Source: Sitta carolinensis (taxonomy: Eukaryota; Chordata; Aves; Passeriformes; Sittidae). From it: 64,000 bases of DNA. The notes under the pieces were generated by a model. It saw only the letters and a program-made list of their open reading frames with translations, was not told the DNA's origin and made no database searches. Shown here piece by piece: positions 42,901 to 51,737 of the stretch. The position numbers and the translations under genes were made by a program. Positions within the stretch are counted from its first letter, which is position 1; each line of letters opens with the position of its first letter. Location: the NCBI GenBank assembly GCA_032173965.1, contig JAVUNC010000005.1:45990501-46054500 (forward strand). Direction: 5' to 3'.

Positions 42901-43826
42901 TTTGTGGAACCTCTAGGTATAACAGAGCGTCACTTAGGCCTTTGCAATGCATGCCCAGGACCTTTGCAGGCAGTCAGGTGGATCAGTGCTGTTCTATAGG
43001 GTCCATCTATAAGGTGTCCCTTCTGCTGGATGGCATGTCCGGTATGTGCGTCGCTGGTCCTGAGGCACTGAAGGCGTTCACTGGACTTTGTTATTTAAAA
43101 AGGGACGTACTCCACTTGTTTATAAAGCTCTCTTTTATAAGGCTATGTTGTTGTGTTTGCCTGTTAGAGAGGCTGAAGCATGATTCAAGTAGGCAGAGTA
43201 AAAGGTGAAGCATATAGTGTACTGGCAGCTTGGTGTGGTAGGGTCACATTGACAGGGATGCAGTTCTTGAGCAGAAGGTTTGATTAAAAAAATGTGTGTT
43301 TTATGAAGAAGTGCTCTGAGGGTGAACTTTCTCCTATCTTGATTTGTTATTAAATATTTTTGCGGGCAGCGTAATTATGCGTAATAATGTAAAATGCATT
43401 TTCTGTGAAAACTAATCATGTTTTTTCATTGTTGCTTTTTGCTAGGTTAAATTGACCTCCTTCATGGTCGATTATTGCTTCTTCTCTGACTTGCCTGTAT
43501 CCCTGTTTTTTCTTCTTTTCTTAGGTATCCCAGCCTCCACAGGAAACAGTTTAGACACCCTTCAAGATGACAATCCTCCACATTGGCTAAAATCTCTTCA
43601 GGCCCTCACAGAGGTGGACGGCCCCAGTGCAGCACCAACACAGACGCACCACAGTAACCCCTTCGGCACACAGATCCCTCTGCACAGAGCCAGTTGGAAC
43701 CCCTACTCTCCTCCTTCAAACCCCACCAGCTTCCATTCCCCACCTCCAGGCTTTCAGACAGCCTTCAGACCCCCCAGTAAAACCCCCACAGATCTACTAC
43801 AGAGCTCAGCGCTGGATCGTCATTAG
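3753..43826 (+). CDS. CNOT4: CCR4-NOT transcription complex subunit 4 (E3 ubiquitin ligase), whole spliced CDS
   Basis: CNOT4/Not4 is the RING E3 ligase associated with the CCR4-NOT deadenylase. It works with UBE2D-type E2 enzymes and is linked to mRNA turnover and co-translational quality control, mostly in the cytoplasm. Joined exons: 3753-3926, 11171-11368, 14099-14185, 14698-14799, 15539-15664, 18260-18393, 25706-25763, 26219-26468, 28350-28847, 42534-42746, 43525-43826, giving 2142 nt and 713 residues. The order is C4C4 RING (residues 14-56), lysine/glutamine-rich coiled linker (about 70-105), RRM (about 109-189), CCCH zinc finger (C196, C205, C210, H214), then a low-complexity Ser/Pro/Asn-rich tail ending in LDRH. 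Every intron is GT-AG and every phase matches. Residue-level agreement with the remembered mammalian protein is very high throughout. Skipping the 213-nt exon 11, or including the 156-nt cassette at 23010, keeps the frame. No broken codons were seen. Confidence 0.97.
3927..11170 (+). other. CNOT4: CNOT4 intron 2, no gene seen
   Basis: A 7.2-kb AT-rich intron, gtaaat at the left and a pyrimidine stretch with ttag at the right. I found no domain-bearing frame on either strand. A stretch around 5060-5520 is open on the minus strand for 149 codons, but it is rich in unrelated residues and has no recognisable family. Confidence 0.8.
11171..11368 (+). CDS. CNOT4: CNOT4 exon 3: basic coiled linker and start of RRM (residues 59-124)
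   Basis: 66 codons beginning PYPEDPAVYK and ending RLADPE before gtgagc, with phase 0 at both ends. Residues 70-100 are dense in K, Q, E and R and likely form a helix joining the RING to the RRM. NLVFVVGL (109-116) is the RNP2-type first strand of the RRM. Confidence 0.97.
11369..14098 (+). other. CNOT4: CNOT4 intron 3, nothing coding
   Basis: AT-rich intron between gtgagc and tcttgtag. I see no repeat of known family and no RNA gene. Confidence 0.75.
14099..14185 (+). CDS. CNOT4: CNOT4 exon 4: RRM middle (residues 125-153)
   Basis: 29 codons, VLKRPEYFGKFGKIHKVVIN onward to GSQ, flanked by tcttgtag and gtaagt with both junctions in phase 0. It encodes the first helix and second strand of the RRM (the FGKFGKI region). 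Confidence 0.97.
14186..14697 (+). other. CNOT4: CNOT4 intron 4
   Basis: Short intron with a canonical gtaagt donor and an ttcctag acceptor. Nothing else is visible in it. Confidence 0.85.
14698..14799 (+). CDS. CNOT4: CNOT4 exon 5: RRM end (residues 154-187)
   Basis: 34 codons, GPSASAYVTYIRSEDALRAI onward to DGRTLK. SAYVTYI is the RNP1 position of the RRM. The donor is the weaker gtggta, which overlaps a plausible read-through frame, but the next exon restores the family sequence exactly at ASLGTTKYC. Confidence 0.96.
14800..15538 (+). other. CNOT4: CNOT4 intron 5
   Basis: Intron with a gtggta donor and an acceptor after a long T/C tract ending ccttcag. No feature was seen inside. Confidence 0.8.
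15539..15664 (+). CDS. CNOT4: CNOT4 exon 6: CCCH zinc finger (residues 188-229)
   Basis: 42 codons, ASLGTTKYCSYFLKNMQCPK onward to TKEEMQ before gtaagt. It carries the C-X8-C-X4-C-X3-H finger with C196, C205, C210 and H214, the CNOT4-family finger that follows the RRM. Confidence 0.97.
16620..17095 (-). mobile_element. Degenerate CR1-type LINE fragment (antisense)
   Basis: The reverse complement follows the sauropsid CR1 3' reverse-transcriptase region. Recognisable pieces are the segment reading as 'fewer than all calls for a named start' such as gagaaggcaaca-like words, agagagactagatcaag, and the block giving gaataaggtgaataaggg. It is old and full of substitutions. Boundaries are approximate and the family assignment is from memory of amniote CR1 consensus sequences. 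Confidence 0.6.
18157..18220. repeat. TA-rich microsatellite
   Basis: Two blocks of alternating TA (one near 18157-18190, one near 18203-18220) 40 bp upstream of exon 7. Length-variable tracts so near an acceptor could affect the branch-point region. Confidence 0.85.
18260..18393 (+). CDS. CNOT4: CNOT4 exon 7 (residues 230-273 plus split codon 274)
   Basis: AGKHQEYEQKLLQELYKLNP onward to QRYD, ending two bases into codon 274 before gtaagt. The KLLQELYKL stretch is helical and follows the CCCH finger. The split codon becomes Ala with exon 8 (mammals have Thr as I recall). This phase-2 junction is where the extra exon at 23010 would be inserted. Confidence 0.96.
18575..18955 (+). mobile_element. 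Eroded endogenous-retrovirus LTR remnant
   Basis: The order of words resembles a common songbird LTR: agccgctccacactcctc at the left, an ggagaggagaattgga block, an A-rich stretch with short open spacing, and gtggagccaggacac at the right. It is heavily diverged with unclear ends and no target-site duplication. Family recognition is from memory. Confidence 0.5.
21386..22027 (+). mobile_element. Endogenous-retrovirus solo LTR (passerine type)
   Basis: Begins near tgtgaaagtaataaa and runs to about gataaattaac. It carries a TATA-like tagtataaaaagt (near 21797-21809) with a GC-richer downstream block, the expected U3-R layout in + orientation. Inside U3 lie nested palindromes (21439-21512). It is well preserved compared with the remnant 2.5 kb upstream. 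I could not find a clean target-site duplication, so both edges are approximate. No retroviral genes flank it. Confidence 0.65.
22107..22123. repeat. poly(T) tract, about 17 T
   Basis: A run of T about 80 bp after the LTR end, in non-coding intron. Confidence 0.9.
23010..23165 (+). CDS. CNOT4: Candidate CNOT4 cassette exon, 52 codons in frame
   Basis: A 156-nt segment preceded by a strong pyrimidine tract (ttgcctttttccag) and followed by gtaatt. It is open in the single frame that both neighbours require: one base completes the split codon of exon 7, and two bases are left over for exon 8. It starts PNSNNKDAWPSLQSSSKSAN and ends DGADSDFG, Ser/Asn/Asp-rich like the rest of the tail. Including it gives 765 residues instead of 713. 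The remembered 713-residue mammalian isoform does not need it, so it is either an alternative exon or a decoy; the phase fit and flanking sites favour a real alternative exon. Confidence 0.7.
25706..25763 (+). CDS. CNOT4: CNOT4 exon 8 (residues 274 split, 275-293)
   Basis: 58 nt between tttgcag and gtaaga. One base completes codon 274, followed by PIDKPSDSLSIGNGDSSQQ. It is the smallest coding exon, in phase with both exon 7 and the cassette exon. Confidence 0.96.
25764..26218 (+). other. CNOT4: CNOT4 intron 8
   Basis: A short intron that is nearly half CR1 remnant (25850-26037). The acceptor is ttgcttgtag. Confidence 0.85.
25850..26037 (+). mobile_element. CR1 LINE 3'-end fragment (sense)
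   Basis: Words typical of CR1 3' ends in order: attggaatgggctgtccc, aggaggtggtggagtctcc, ggtgtttaagaaaagattgg, and a terminal gattctgtgat. It is 5'-truncated, as is usual for CR1, and moderately diverged. Confidence 0.85.
26219..26468 (+). CDS. CNOT4: CNOT4 exon 9: Ser/Pro-rich tail (residues 294-376 plus split codon)
   Basis: ITNSDTPSPPPGLTKPNPVI onward to PQSLFTS, then one base of codon 377 before gtacat. It is low-complexity and Pro/Ser-rich with FEG, LFSDNF and SDWP motifs, probably disordered. Very close to the mammalian sequence. Confidence 0.96.
26469..28349 (+). other. CNOT4: CNOT4 intron 9
   Basis: AT-rich intron. Short minus-strand open frames at 26832-27038 and 27355-27989 show no domain. 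Acceptor cttctccaacag. Confidence 0.8.
28350..28847 (+). CDS. CNOT4: CNOT4 exon 10 (residues 377 split, 378-542, 543 split)
   Basis: The largest coding exon. It holds TDWQAAFGFGSSKQQEDDLG and FDPFDITRKALADLIEKELS, an amphipathic stretch likely to be helical, then FQQHRAVYNSFSFPGQAARY and a PRNSIMHLNHTANPTSNSN region. It ends LGGIPIS plus one base before gtaggt. Without splicing the frame stops a few codons later. Confidence 0.97.
33018..33145 (-). mobile_element. CR1 LINE 3'-end fragment (antisense)
   Basis: The plus strand reads ctgagtcagaagggaccaca, aggatcaagtcaaatttctg, a tgcacagagcagcc block and gcgttgtccaaatgcttgtt, matching the reverse complement of the CR1 3' region. Short and diverged. 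Confidence 0.8.
38283..38320. repeat. GTAT microsatellite
   Basis: Interrupted tetranucleotide gtat/atgt repeats in intron 10. Confidence 0.9.
42534..42746 (+). CDS. CNOT4: CNOT4 exon 11, skippable 71-codon unit (residues 543-614)
   Basis: 213 nt between tctcccag and gtaacc: DNSSSVESLNMKEWQDGLRA, then LLPNININFGGLPN and a Ser/Thr/Asn-rich run to DPAIITG. The length is a multiple of three and both junctions split the codon the same way, so skipping it keeps the frame. The remembered mammalian isoforms of 713 and 642 residues differ by exactly 71. Confidence 0.96.
42747..43524 (+). other. CNOT4: CNOT4 intron 11
   Basis: Short intron with donor gtaacc and acceptor tcttttcttag. Open frames inside, such as 42798-43208, do not match CNOT4 and have no recognisable domain. 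Confidence 0.85.
43525..43826 (+). CDS. CNOT4: CNOT4 exon 12: C-terminus and stop (residues 614 split, 615-713)
   Basis: IPASTGNSLDTLQDDNPPHW, then LKSLQALTEVDGPSAAPTQT and a Pro/Ser-rich end finishing TDLLQSSALDRH and TAG. This is the long-isoform C-terminus, close to the mammalian sequence. Confidence 0.97.
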
Positions 43827-44965
43827 GAAAGGAGGAGAAAGAAAAAAGAAAAATAAGACCCAAAACGTTAGAAATGCAGGAAGTGTCCCACCCTGACTCC
43901 TCCCCATGCCCACCCACTGTTCCCTGTCATATCTTTCTTTCTGAAGAATCCAGTTCCTGATCAAACTTCCCCCCAAATGCAATGCCATCACAGGGTCATG
44001 ACCATTCTTTTTGTTAAGTTTCTGCAGAACCAGTGTTTGAAATACACTGTTCGAATTACTTTCTAACCATAATAAGAAAAAAAAAAAAGAGAGAGAGAAA
44101 TCAAAATGCAGTCTCAATGCTTAAGGAGACTATTACTGTCTTACGTCTTTTGCACATGAGTATTTCTGCCTAGTGGAAAAGTGTCAGTCTGCAGTAGGGG
44201 GAAAAGTGCAATGCAGAATCAAATGCAAGAACATAAAGGTATTTAATTTAAATGAAGTTACTGAACATGTGGGGCAAGCAGTGCCCAGCATTTATTTTGC
44301 ATTCAGTGTGGCACTACACAGGGAAATTGCTATGTTGGGGTTGGTTGGTTTTTTGGTTTGGTTTTTTTGTTTGTTTGTTTTTTTTTTTTTTTTTTTAGCA
44401 GGGGATTTTATTGCATCAGTCAGAGTTTGACATGAAGTGTGTTGAAAGACAAAACACTTATAGCTATGAGTAACTGGCATGTTGCTAAAGAGTGGTTTAA
44501 AGAGGGGAGAATAAGATTTTTCTTTCATTTTGGCTTTAGATTTCAAGTAAACTTTAATGTTTTAAAAGTATTCACAGATTTAATACCTAGCGTATACGTA
44601 ATATAATTATAAGCAGCTGAAACACGAGTGATATTTACTTCAGTCTTTCTGTCTCCTCTGTCAGTCTCTCTCTTTTTTTTTTTTTTTAAAAAAAAAAGAT
44701 TCACCTGATTCGGGCACTCTGGGATAGCACTGCATTGGGGCCACATGATCACCATCAGGAGCAACCTCTGACCTCCTCTGCCTGCAGCTTTTACTTAACC
44801 CTGTAGTTTCTGGACGTTTGTGCAGTATTGAAAAGACAGGAAAAAAGAAACAGATAAATAAACATGGTTATAACCTGACGCTAAAACTAAAACCAAGGAA
44901 ATGTACCTCTTTCTTCAGAATTAAAACTAAAATCTTAAATAAAACAGAAAACTTGATGATGACTT
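43827..44965 (+). other. CNOT4: CNOT4 3' UTR (proximal form)
   Basis: Runs from the stop to just past the AATAAA at 44938-44943. It contains a run of about 18 T near 44380-44397 and an adjacent T15/A10 block (44673-44697) that can pair with itself. An earlier AATAAA lies at 44857-44862. The exact cleavage site is inferred. Confidence 0.7.
44938..44943 (+). terminator. CNOT4: Polyadenylation signal AATAAA, likely CNOT4 proximal site
   Basis: AATAAA followed about 25-45 bp later by a GU/U-rich tract (tgtgtgctttttggtttttt), the usual downstream element. A second AATAAA at 44857-44862 lacks such a clear tract. Confidence 0.7.
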
Positions 44966-47100
44966 GATGTGTGCTTTTTGGTTTTTTTAGCCTTGGATTT
45001 TTAATTACTGCATCTTGTAAAAAGTGTATGCCATTGCATGTTCAGGGCTTTCTTCTTATTCATCTAAGCCAGAACTACTTTATCCTTTGAAATACTGCTT
45101 TGTATGGTAACTTCTGTAATGAAGGGTGGAAAAAGCTTTAAATCTTTTAAAGGGATTCTGTTGTCTTTACTCATGGCAATAGCTAGAGGCAGTCAGTCTC
45201 TAACTGTTACTGGTGGTATCCTTTTAAATCTGAAGTATGAAAATCTTGTTTATATTTTCTGAATTAAATGCCATGGCTCTTGGGGTAGATAACATGCAAT
45301 AATATGCTTGAAGATATGGCAGAGAATTTGTTTTGACTCCCTGTGTTCATCAACAGCCTTGCATAAAGGTGTAAACTACTGTCACTGCACAACAGGGGAT
45401 GAAGAGCTCTTAATGGACAGGAGGCCTCCAGTACTCTTTTATACTTGCAAGCAGACATTTTAAGCCTGCAACCTTGTGGTTGGGATGCTGATTGATGAAG
45501 CTTACGAGAGTGGCAGAAAGCCTGAAATTCTCAAGATGCTGCAGATGAGTTGTGTGCCCTGGTTACCTGGGGGAATGTGCATACCCTTTGATGCCAGTGC
45601 TCCCCAAAAAGCAAACTATGTTTTTGTCTCCCAGCCAGCTCCTGTAACTGCTGGTGGTGGAGGGAGCCGTGCTTCATGCTGGAGTGGCCTCATCTGTGGC
45701 AGTGCCTTCTGGTGCCCCTGAACTGGGGGTGCAGCCCAGCAGGAACTGTCTGCCGGAGATCTTTGGTTTGGGGTTCTTTTGTGTCTCCTTCTACAGTTGC
45801 TGGATGTTTTACCACCTTTAACACTTTGTTTTGGGAGGGTGCCCTACCTGATCCTGAAAATTAGCAAGACTCCCAAAGTAGCACCAACTGCTTTCCATGT
45901 ACCACAGCAATTCCTGAAGCTGCTGCCTCCTTCAGTTTTTTTACTTGTCCCTTTGTTGCAGTTTAGGAGCTGCTGTGGTAACCCTGTGCCCATGGTGTGC
46001 TGCCACTGGAGCAGGCTTTAGCTGCTTGGGAGATGCTTACTCTCTGCTGCCATGCAGCAGCTTGTGTGGCTGGCCTGCCAACAAACCCTTAGCCTTCAGA
46101 AAAAGGTTTGGAACTACAATGAATTTTTCTCCTTACCGTGCTGCTTTTCCAAGAAAGGCTTCTTGGCGGGTAACAATGCCATTACAACTGCAAAAGTGTC
46201 AGTGATCAGACTGATGGGTGTTGGGTCCAGCTTTTGTCACATTTAGCCTAGATTTTTGTGTACTGTCTGATGTCGATTCTGCATCCCCTCAGTTGGAAAC
46301 CAGCCTGGTGTTGCACTCTGTTCAACTGTATGGAGCCCACCTGTTTTTTTCTCCTGAAGTTTTGGGTTTATTGGTGGGGCAGAGAAGAAGGTGGGGTTTG
46401 TTTTGTTGGGGGGTTTAGGGGTTTGGTTTTGGTGTGGGTTTAGGTTTTCTGGGTTTTGTTTTTAATTAATTGATGGAATTTTCCTATGGCAAGAAATTTT
46501 GTACAAGAACATTTATTGAAAAGAGAACATTCATGTGATCATCTTAGTTCATGGTCTGTTGTTTGTTATATTGCACAGATATGTGTAGCTCTTTCATGCA
46601 TTAAGCAAAGAACAGGGCTTCACTGAAGGGCTGGTGACCCAGGATTAGCAACATGTTTGGTAGATAATGTCTGATAAACATAAAGGATGGGCCAGACTCC
46701 TCTTCCAAAATGTGTATGAGTGCATGTTGAGGGAAGGAAGGGAATTGTTGGCCATAAATACGTTGGTATAAGAAGCTGTGTTGCATTTTCAACAAATTTA
46801 CAGTTCAGGTGTAGTAATTTGAGGATCAGCTGGATTGATAGTAAGGGTTCCTCACCTATGGCTTTTTTCACCCCCATCTTTTTAGTTTTGAACAAGAGAA
46901 TCAGGTTTTTCTAGATTACAGCAAGGAATAAAATGGCCACCTGGCTGAGGTGAAGAGCCATTGCATGAATTCTTTTTCCTTTAATAACTTTCATTGCCTA
47001 GTTGGAAATCAAGTGTCAGGTATGTGGCATTGTAAGTGCAGTGTCTTGACAGAGCTGTTTTAATCACACTTAAAATAGAAAAAAAAAAAAAAAAAAGGAA

Positions 47101-47482
47101 GAAAGAGAACAGCTAAAAAGGGGAAAAAAGTAAAATTTTGAAAAAAGAAAAGTTAAAAAGTATGAAGGAGGGCCACTTGCAACTGTCACGTGCTCAGCAT
47201 GTACCAGGTTACTGTGATGTTCAGTTTTGCTCCTATTGGGAAAGCTTTTGGCAGTGCCCTGGACTCCCTGTGCCTGGCACCAGCTTTTGACCCAGCCTGA
47301 TGACTTCAGCAGCAGTTACTGGGAATGAGGAAAGGTCTGGTTATCTGCTGAGCTGAGCTCAGGTGGATTCCCCCCTGGCACCTTCTGCAGCTCCTGGAAC
47401 ACTGCTGTTGCAGTGCTGCTGCTGGAGCAGACATTTCAGCAGTGCTGACCACAACTGACTGGGTCAAGCTGGACCTTCCTTG
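47101..47482 (+). repeat. Duplicated segment, copy A
   Basis: From 47152 to 47482 this is identical to 55406-55735 except for one 1-bp indel and one C/T difference. The left 50 bp (A-rich) also match but copy A has about 22 extra bases there. Same orientation as copy B. No ORF or known repeat family was recognised in it. Confidence 0.95.
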
Positions 47483-47586
47483 CTCCTGTTTGGGGATTTC
47501 CTGAGCTCAGCTTTTGTTTTTCTTCTCCTCCATCACACAGACTCTTTTGTCCAATATGGTTGTTTTTTTCCCTGAGATGTTCATTT

Positions 47587-47592
47587 AATAAA
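47587..47592 (+). terminator. CNOT4: Possible distal CNOT4 polyadenylation signal
   Basis: AATAAA with a GT-rich tract 45-75 bp downstream. If used, the 3' UTR would be about 3.8 kb and would include copy A of the duplicated segment. Confidence 0.4.
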
Positions 47593-50500
47593 CATCAAAG
47601 ATGTTGGATTTTAGGGAAAATGGAGGATGGTTTTGGCTTTGTGTTTTTGTTTGTTCTGTTTTAGTTTGGAGTTTTTTATAGTTTGGTAGAGCTGGTCATG
47701 CTGCTCTGGAGATTTATGGCTTTTTTTTCTTCTGGTGGGAGGGAAAGGATCAGTTTCCATCCTTATGCTTGCAAGGGAGTTCAGAAAAAATACACTTGAA
47801 AAGCTTCACCAGCCCTACTTGAAGGGCTTATAAGATACTTGTAACTTCTTAAGGAGATGACCTCTTTTCTAGTCCAGCAGTCAGTGACATGAGTTTTCAG
47901 TGTCACCAGAGCATGTACTGTAAAGTGGTGTTTGGCATGAATCTGTGCTTTGAGTGGTTGTTGCTTCACATCTCCAGCAGTGTGTGGCTGCATGGCCAGC
48001 TGTGGATGTGCTTTCCAATTCACTGGTGTATGGTCATCTGTTTGAGCTGAGAGCAGATGCAGGAACTGTAAGAGCTTGTGCTCCTTCCTCTTTTGCTCGA
48101 ATTTCAGCATCTTTTTTCCTTATTTGGGATGTTCAACTGGTAGTCATGCCTAAAGATTGTTAGCTTTTTCATATATTTGTAACTGTAGATTTTTAAGATA
48201 TAATTGTATGGTTTCTAGTACTTTTCCTGCCCTTTCTCTTGTTTTAGAATAATAAGCTAAACCTTTCTAACACATACTTGAAATTCCGTTTAGTCTTATT
48301 CTTAAAAAGAGATTTTCTGACAAGGACATTTTGTTTTCCACCAGAACTTGAGACATAGCAAGAAATAGGGCAATGAAGCCCCTGGACCAGCGACAAGGAG
48401 CTGACTTAAGGGTAGATTACTGGGGCAACTGATCTCCTATTGGATGTACCTGCTAGATATACTAAGTAATTAACCTTATAAAATCCTTTATCACAGATGC
48501 ATATATAGCCATATCTGCGCACCCAAAAGCTTTCATTAAAGAATTACTTTTTGTCTTACCACTCTTAATATTGTTTGGCAAGTTTTTGTCTTTTGATTCC
48601 AGGCAGCAATAGGAAGGAGCTCTTGAGTTCTAGTCTCTTAATAGTTGAGACCATAAAAAGAAGCTTCTAAAGGGTAAAAAGGTAAAGTATCATCATAGCT
48701 TTGGGTTGCAGTGTAAAAAGGACATAGCCTCAGAATGCTCTGATCTACATGCAAGAGTACTGTGAATGAGCAAGATGTTCATCTTCCCTACTTTCTGGGC
48801 TTTGCCTTTGCCCTAGATGTACTGCTCTTAGGATCCTGTGGCAAATTGAAAGCTCTAGAGATGGAAATGGCCATACAAAGTTGTTGCCATACAAGTTCAG
48901 GGAGCTGGAGTGACTTGTGGGACTCCAAATTGCTGCCTTGTGAAGGTTTGAGGGGAGCTGGGTGACCTGGCAGCTGCAGGTTTGTTACTGACTTTGCTGA
49001 TGAAAAGTACTGGTCTAGGGTGGTAATGATGCAGTGACTTAGGTGTAGAAGTCGTTTGAACAGAGGTGTATCACTGCAGAGGAAAACAGTACAGAAAAGT
49101 CCTTTTTAATCTAAAATCTATAGGAGAGTGGTGTGCCTGACATCTGATGATCAGGAGGTTCTATCTCCTGCAACACAGATGACTCAGTGGGATACAGGCA
49201 TCACACAATTACTGTTGTCTCCTGTGAAATCTTTCTAGATTGCTATTTCTTTTTCCCAGTCCTCACACTTAAAAATTTCACAAGTAAGGTGTGTGTTTGA
49301 GGTGCATGGAGAGAGAATGAGACTTGCTCAGCTCTTTCCTCTTCCTACCAGCACTTGAAATGTTACTCTGGAAAACTTGTACTGCCAGAAGGTGGCAATT
49401 CTTCTCAATTCACAATGAGTATCTTTTTAGAGTTTGATGGCTTTAGCATTTGGATGTTACAAGTCCCAGCATTAATCTTGGCCAGATCTCCAGAGTGTCT
49501 GAGACCTCTTCTGCCAGTGCTAAACAGTCACAGGAGGCTGGCACACCAGCATTCATTCACTGGAGAGTTTAAAGTTGTGACCAAAACTTGTTTAGCTCTT
49601 TTGAGATAAGCATGCAGACTGAGGTTTACAGTGTGGAGTCCGAAGCTTAAAATCCTGTTTAAAAAAAAAGAACCAACTGAGGGTGCTTTGTTCAGACACT
49701 CAGCAGAAAGCTACTGCTTGTGAGGTTTGCCTGGGACAGAATGGGCAATGAGCTGGCCTTGCAGCTATCTCCATCCCTCATCAGATGGTTTCCTTCAGTT
49801 CCAAGGTCCACCTCTCTGCAGGATAGTGAATATATATAATTCAAATTAAAAAAAAAAATAAAAAAGGTGATATATGTGTTTCAGTGTATGCTGGCTCCAA
49901 CAGGAACCTCTGAGTAACATGGCAAGAATGCATGGGATTATAGTCTAAGAGGTTTGCTTCTTCCAGTTTACAGATTATTTAAAGCTTCTGTATAGTTGCC
50001 TTCCTCCTCCCTCCTCATTTGGTAAATGAATGCAAACTGTACTTGTTGCCTCACTGATGGTGCCTTCCTGAGTTGAAGCTGTGTGTGGCTCTTCACACTT
50101 CAACTCAGCTCTTTGCTGCGCTGGTCCAAGGAACTGAGGCAAAGACTAAAGGGCCAATGGGGAAACTTGCAGTAGAGCTGACTTTCCTGCCCTTAACCCA
50201 TACTTCTTCTCTTGGTTCTCCTGCTACTTGAGATGACTTTTGAGGAAGACCTGGCTGTGTGACCTTCTGTGCTGAAGAAATTTCGCTAAGACAATGGTTT
50301 GGGATCAAATAGTTTGGTGAGGAAGCTGACTTTTGCATACATGCAGAAAAAAAAAAAAGTCAGGAAAATGTTACTCCGAGGAAAGTTTTCAATTTTGTCA
50401 AGTAAATAATTTTTTAAGTATCAGTTGTATAAAATGCTTGTTTCGAGTTGACAGTTTTCTCTGTACAGAAAACTACTGTGTCAGTTTTTTATTGAAAATG

Positions 50501-51664
50501 GTAACTTTTTGTCATGACACTTCAAAATCAGAAACTTTCTGGACGTGTTTTGCAAAAGATTTTTATATCTGAAATGTGCATCGTTTCAGTTTGTAGTGAA
50601 AGCAGGTGTCAATCTCTAATATTGTGTAGCAAAAAAAAATCACACTTTTGATTTTAAAGCTTCACTCAGATCCAAGGAAGCACAAACTGAGTCCCAAATG
50701 TATTTTTTGAACAAAAATCTCTTTGGAGAGAGAGAAGATTGTAGTGAGGTCTTTTGGAATCATTAAAACAAGGGAGAGGAACAGAGAAAGAAATGTATAA
50801 GAAAAGTCTCATTCCCATCCTATTCAGTTTTTCTTCTGAACAGCTTACCTTGAAGCACAGTTATTTCCCTCCCTGTGCATTAGACTTGTCTGGAAAAAGA
50901 GGGAGGAGAAGGTCAGGTTAGCATGTGAGCTGAAGGGAAGCTCAGAGCAGGTCTTGTTTTCCCTGACCTTTCTAAGGCATCAGTTGCCTTAAGAGAATGA
51001 ACAATTTTTTTTTTTTTTTTTCCTTCTCATGCAGTTGCTGGCAAATGGCCACTCTCAACATTATAATTTTCTCGTGATCTGTAAAAGTTTTACCACCTGC
51101 TTCCAGACTTCCCATAGCTTGATCATGTGAAAAAAAAATATATAGGAGGTGAAATTGGGATAGATTCCTTTATTATTATTAGAAAAAGACTGTGTTCCCC
51201 TAGCCCTCATTCCAGGCAAAGTGGCAGTGGTATCAACATCTACTATCAAACCTTATTACAAAGAAGTGCTACCTTACATCTTTTTCAGGCTTCTTTCCTT
51301 GAAATGGGATGCAAATGTTGACAGAAATGAAGTCAGCAGACTAAAGCTCCCGGCATTTGTAGCAGGATTGTTGGAGTATCGATGGCAGTTTGGATCCTTG
51401 AGCAAACAGGGCATGCTGGGGGGGTGCTCCTTCTTCTTCCCACCCCCATCCATCCGTACAACAGCTCTTGGGGCTGCCAGCCCCTCCCTCCTCTGGCTGA
51501 CACCACAGTGCCTCCCGAGATACTGACGGCAGCTCTGGGGCACATTTCTCAAGGAGCCCGGAGTGCCTCGGGCGTGCCGCCGAGGCACCGCTCTGTCCTG
51601 GGCTGCAGAACACCCAAGAGGATTGTTGGGTTTGGGGTTGGGTTGGTTTTTTTCTTTTCTCTCT

Positions 51665-51667
<3 letters not shown>

Positions 51668-51714
<47 letters not shown>

Positions 51715-51725
51715 GGGGGGGGGGG
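51668..51725. repeat. T46-G12 homopolymer block
   Basis: 46 consecutive T followed directly by 12 G. On the minus strand this is C12-A46, lying just after AATAAATAAAA (51732-51737 and neighbours). The length is likely to be polymorphic or unreliable in an assembly. Confidence 0.95.
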
Positions 51726-51731
51726 ATGTGT

Positions 51732-51737
51732 TTTATT
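51732..51737 (-). terminator. Likely polyadenylation signal of the sushi-domain gene
   Basis: TTTATT on the plus strand is AATAAA on the minus strand, about 605 nt downstream of the predicted stop at 52342. A second overlapping ATAAA follows. The genomic C12-A46 block comes within 10 nt, so ordinary GU-rich downstream elements are not visible nearby. Confidence 0.5.

Larger units (their letters stand above)
44966..51730. other. Region between CNOT4 and the sushi gene, possible extended 3' UTR
   Basis: No convincing coding segment. Further AATAAA words occur at 46927-46932 and 47587-47592, the latter followed by a GT-rich tract (ttgtgtttttgtttgttctg), so CNOT4 transcripts may extend to about 47.6 kb. 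It contains copy A of the duplicated segment (47101-47482) and A- or T-runs near 47079-47097 and 51003-51021. Open frames at 45476-46443 and 51274-51795 overlap in several frames and look fortuitous. Confidence 0.6.
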
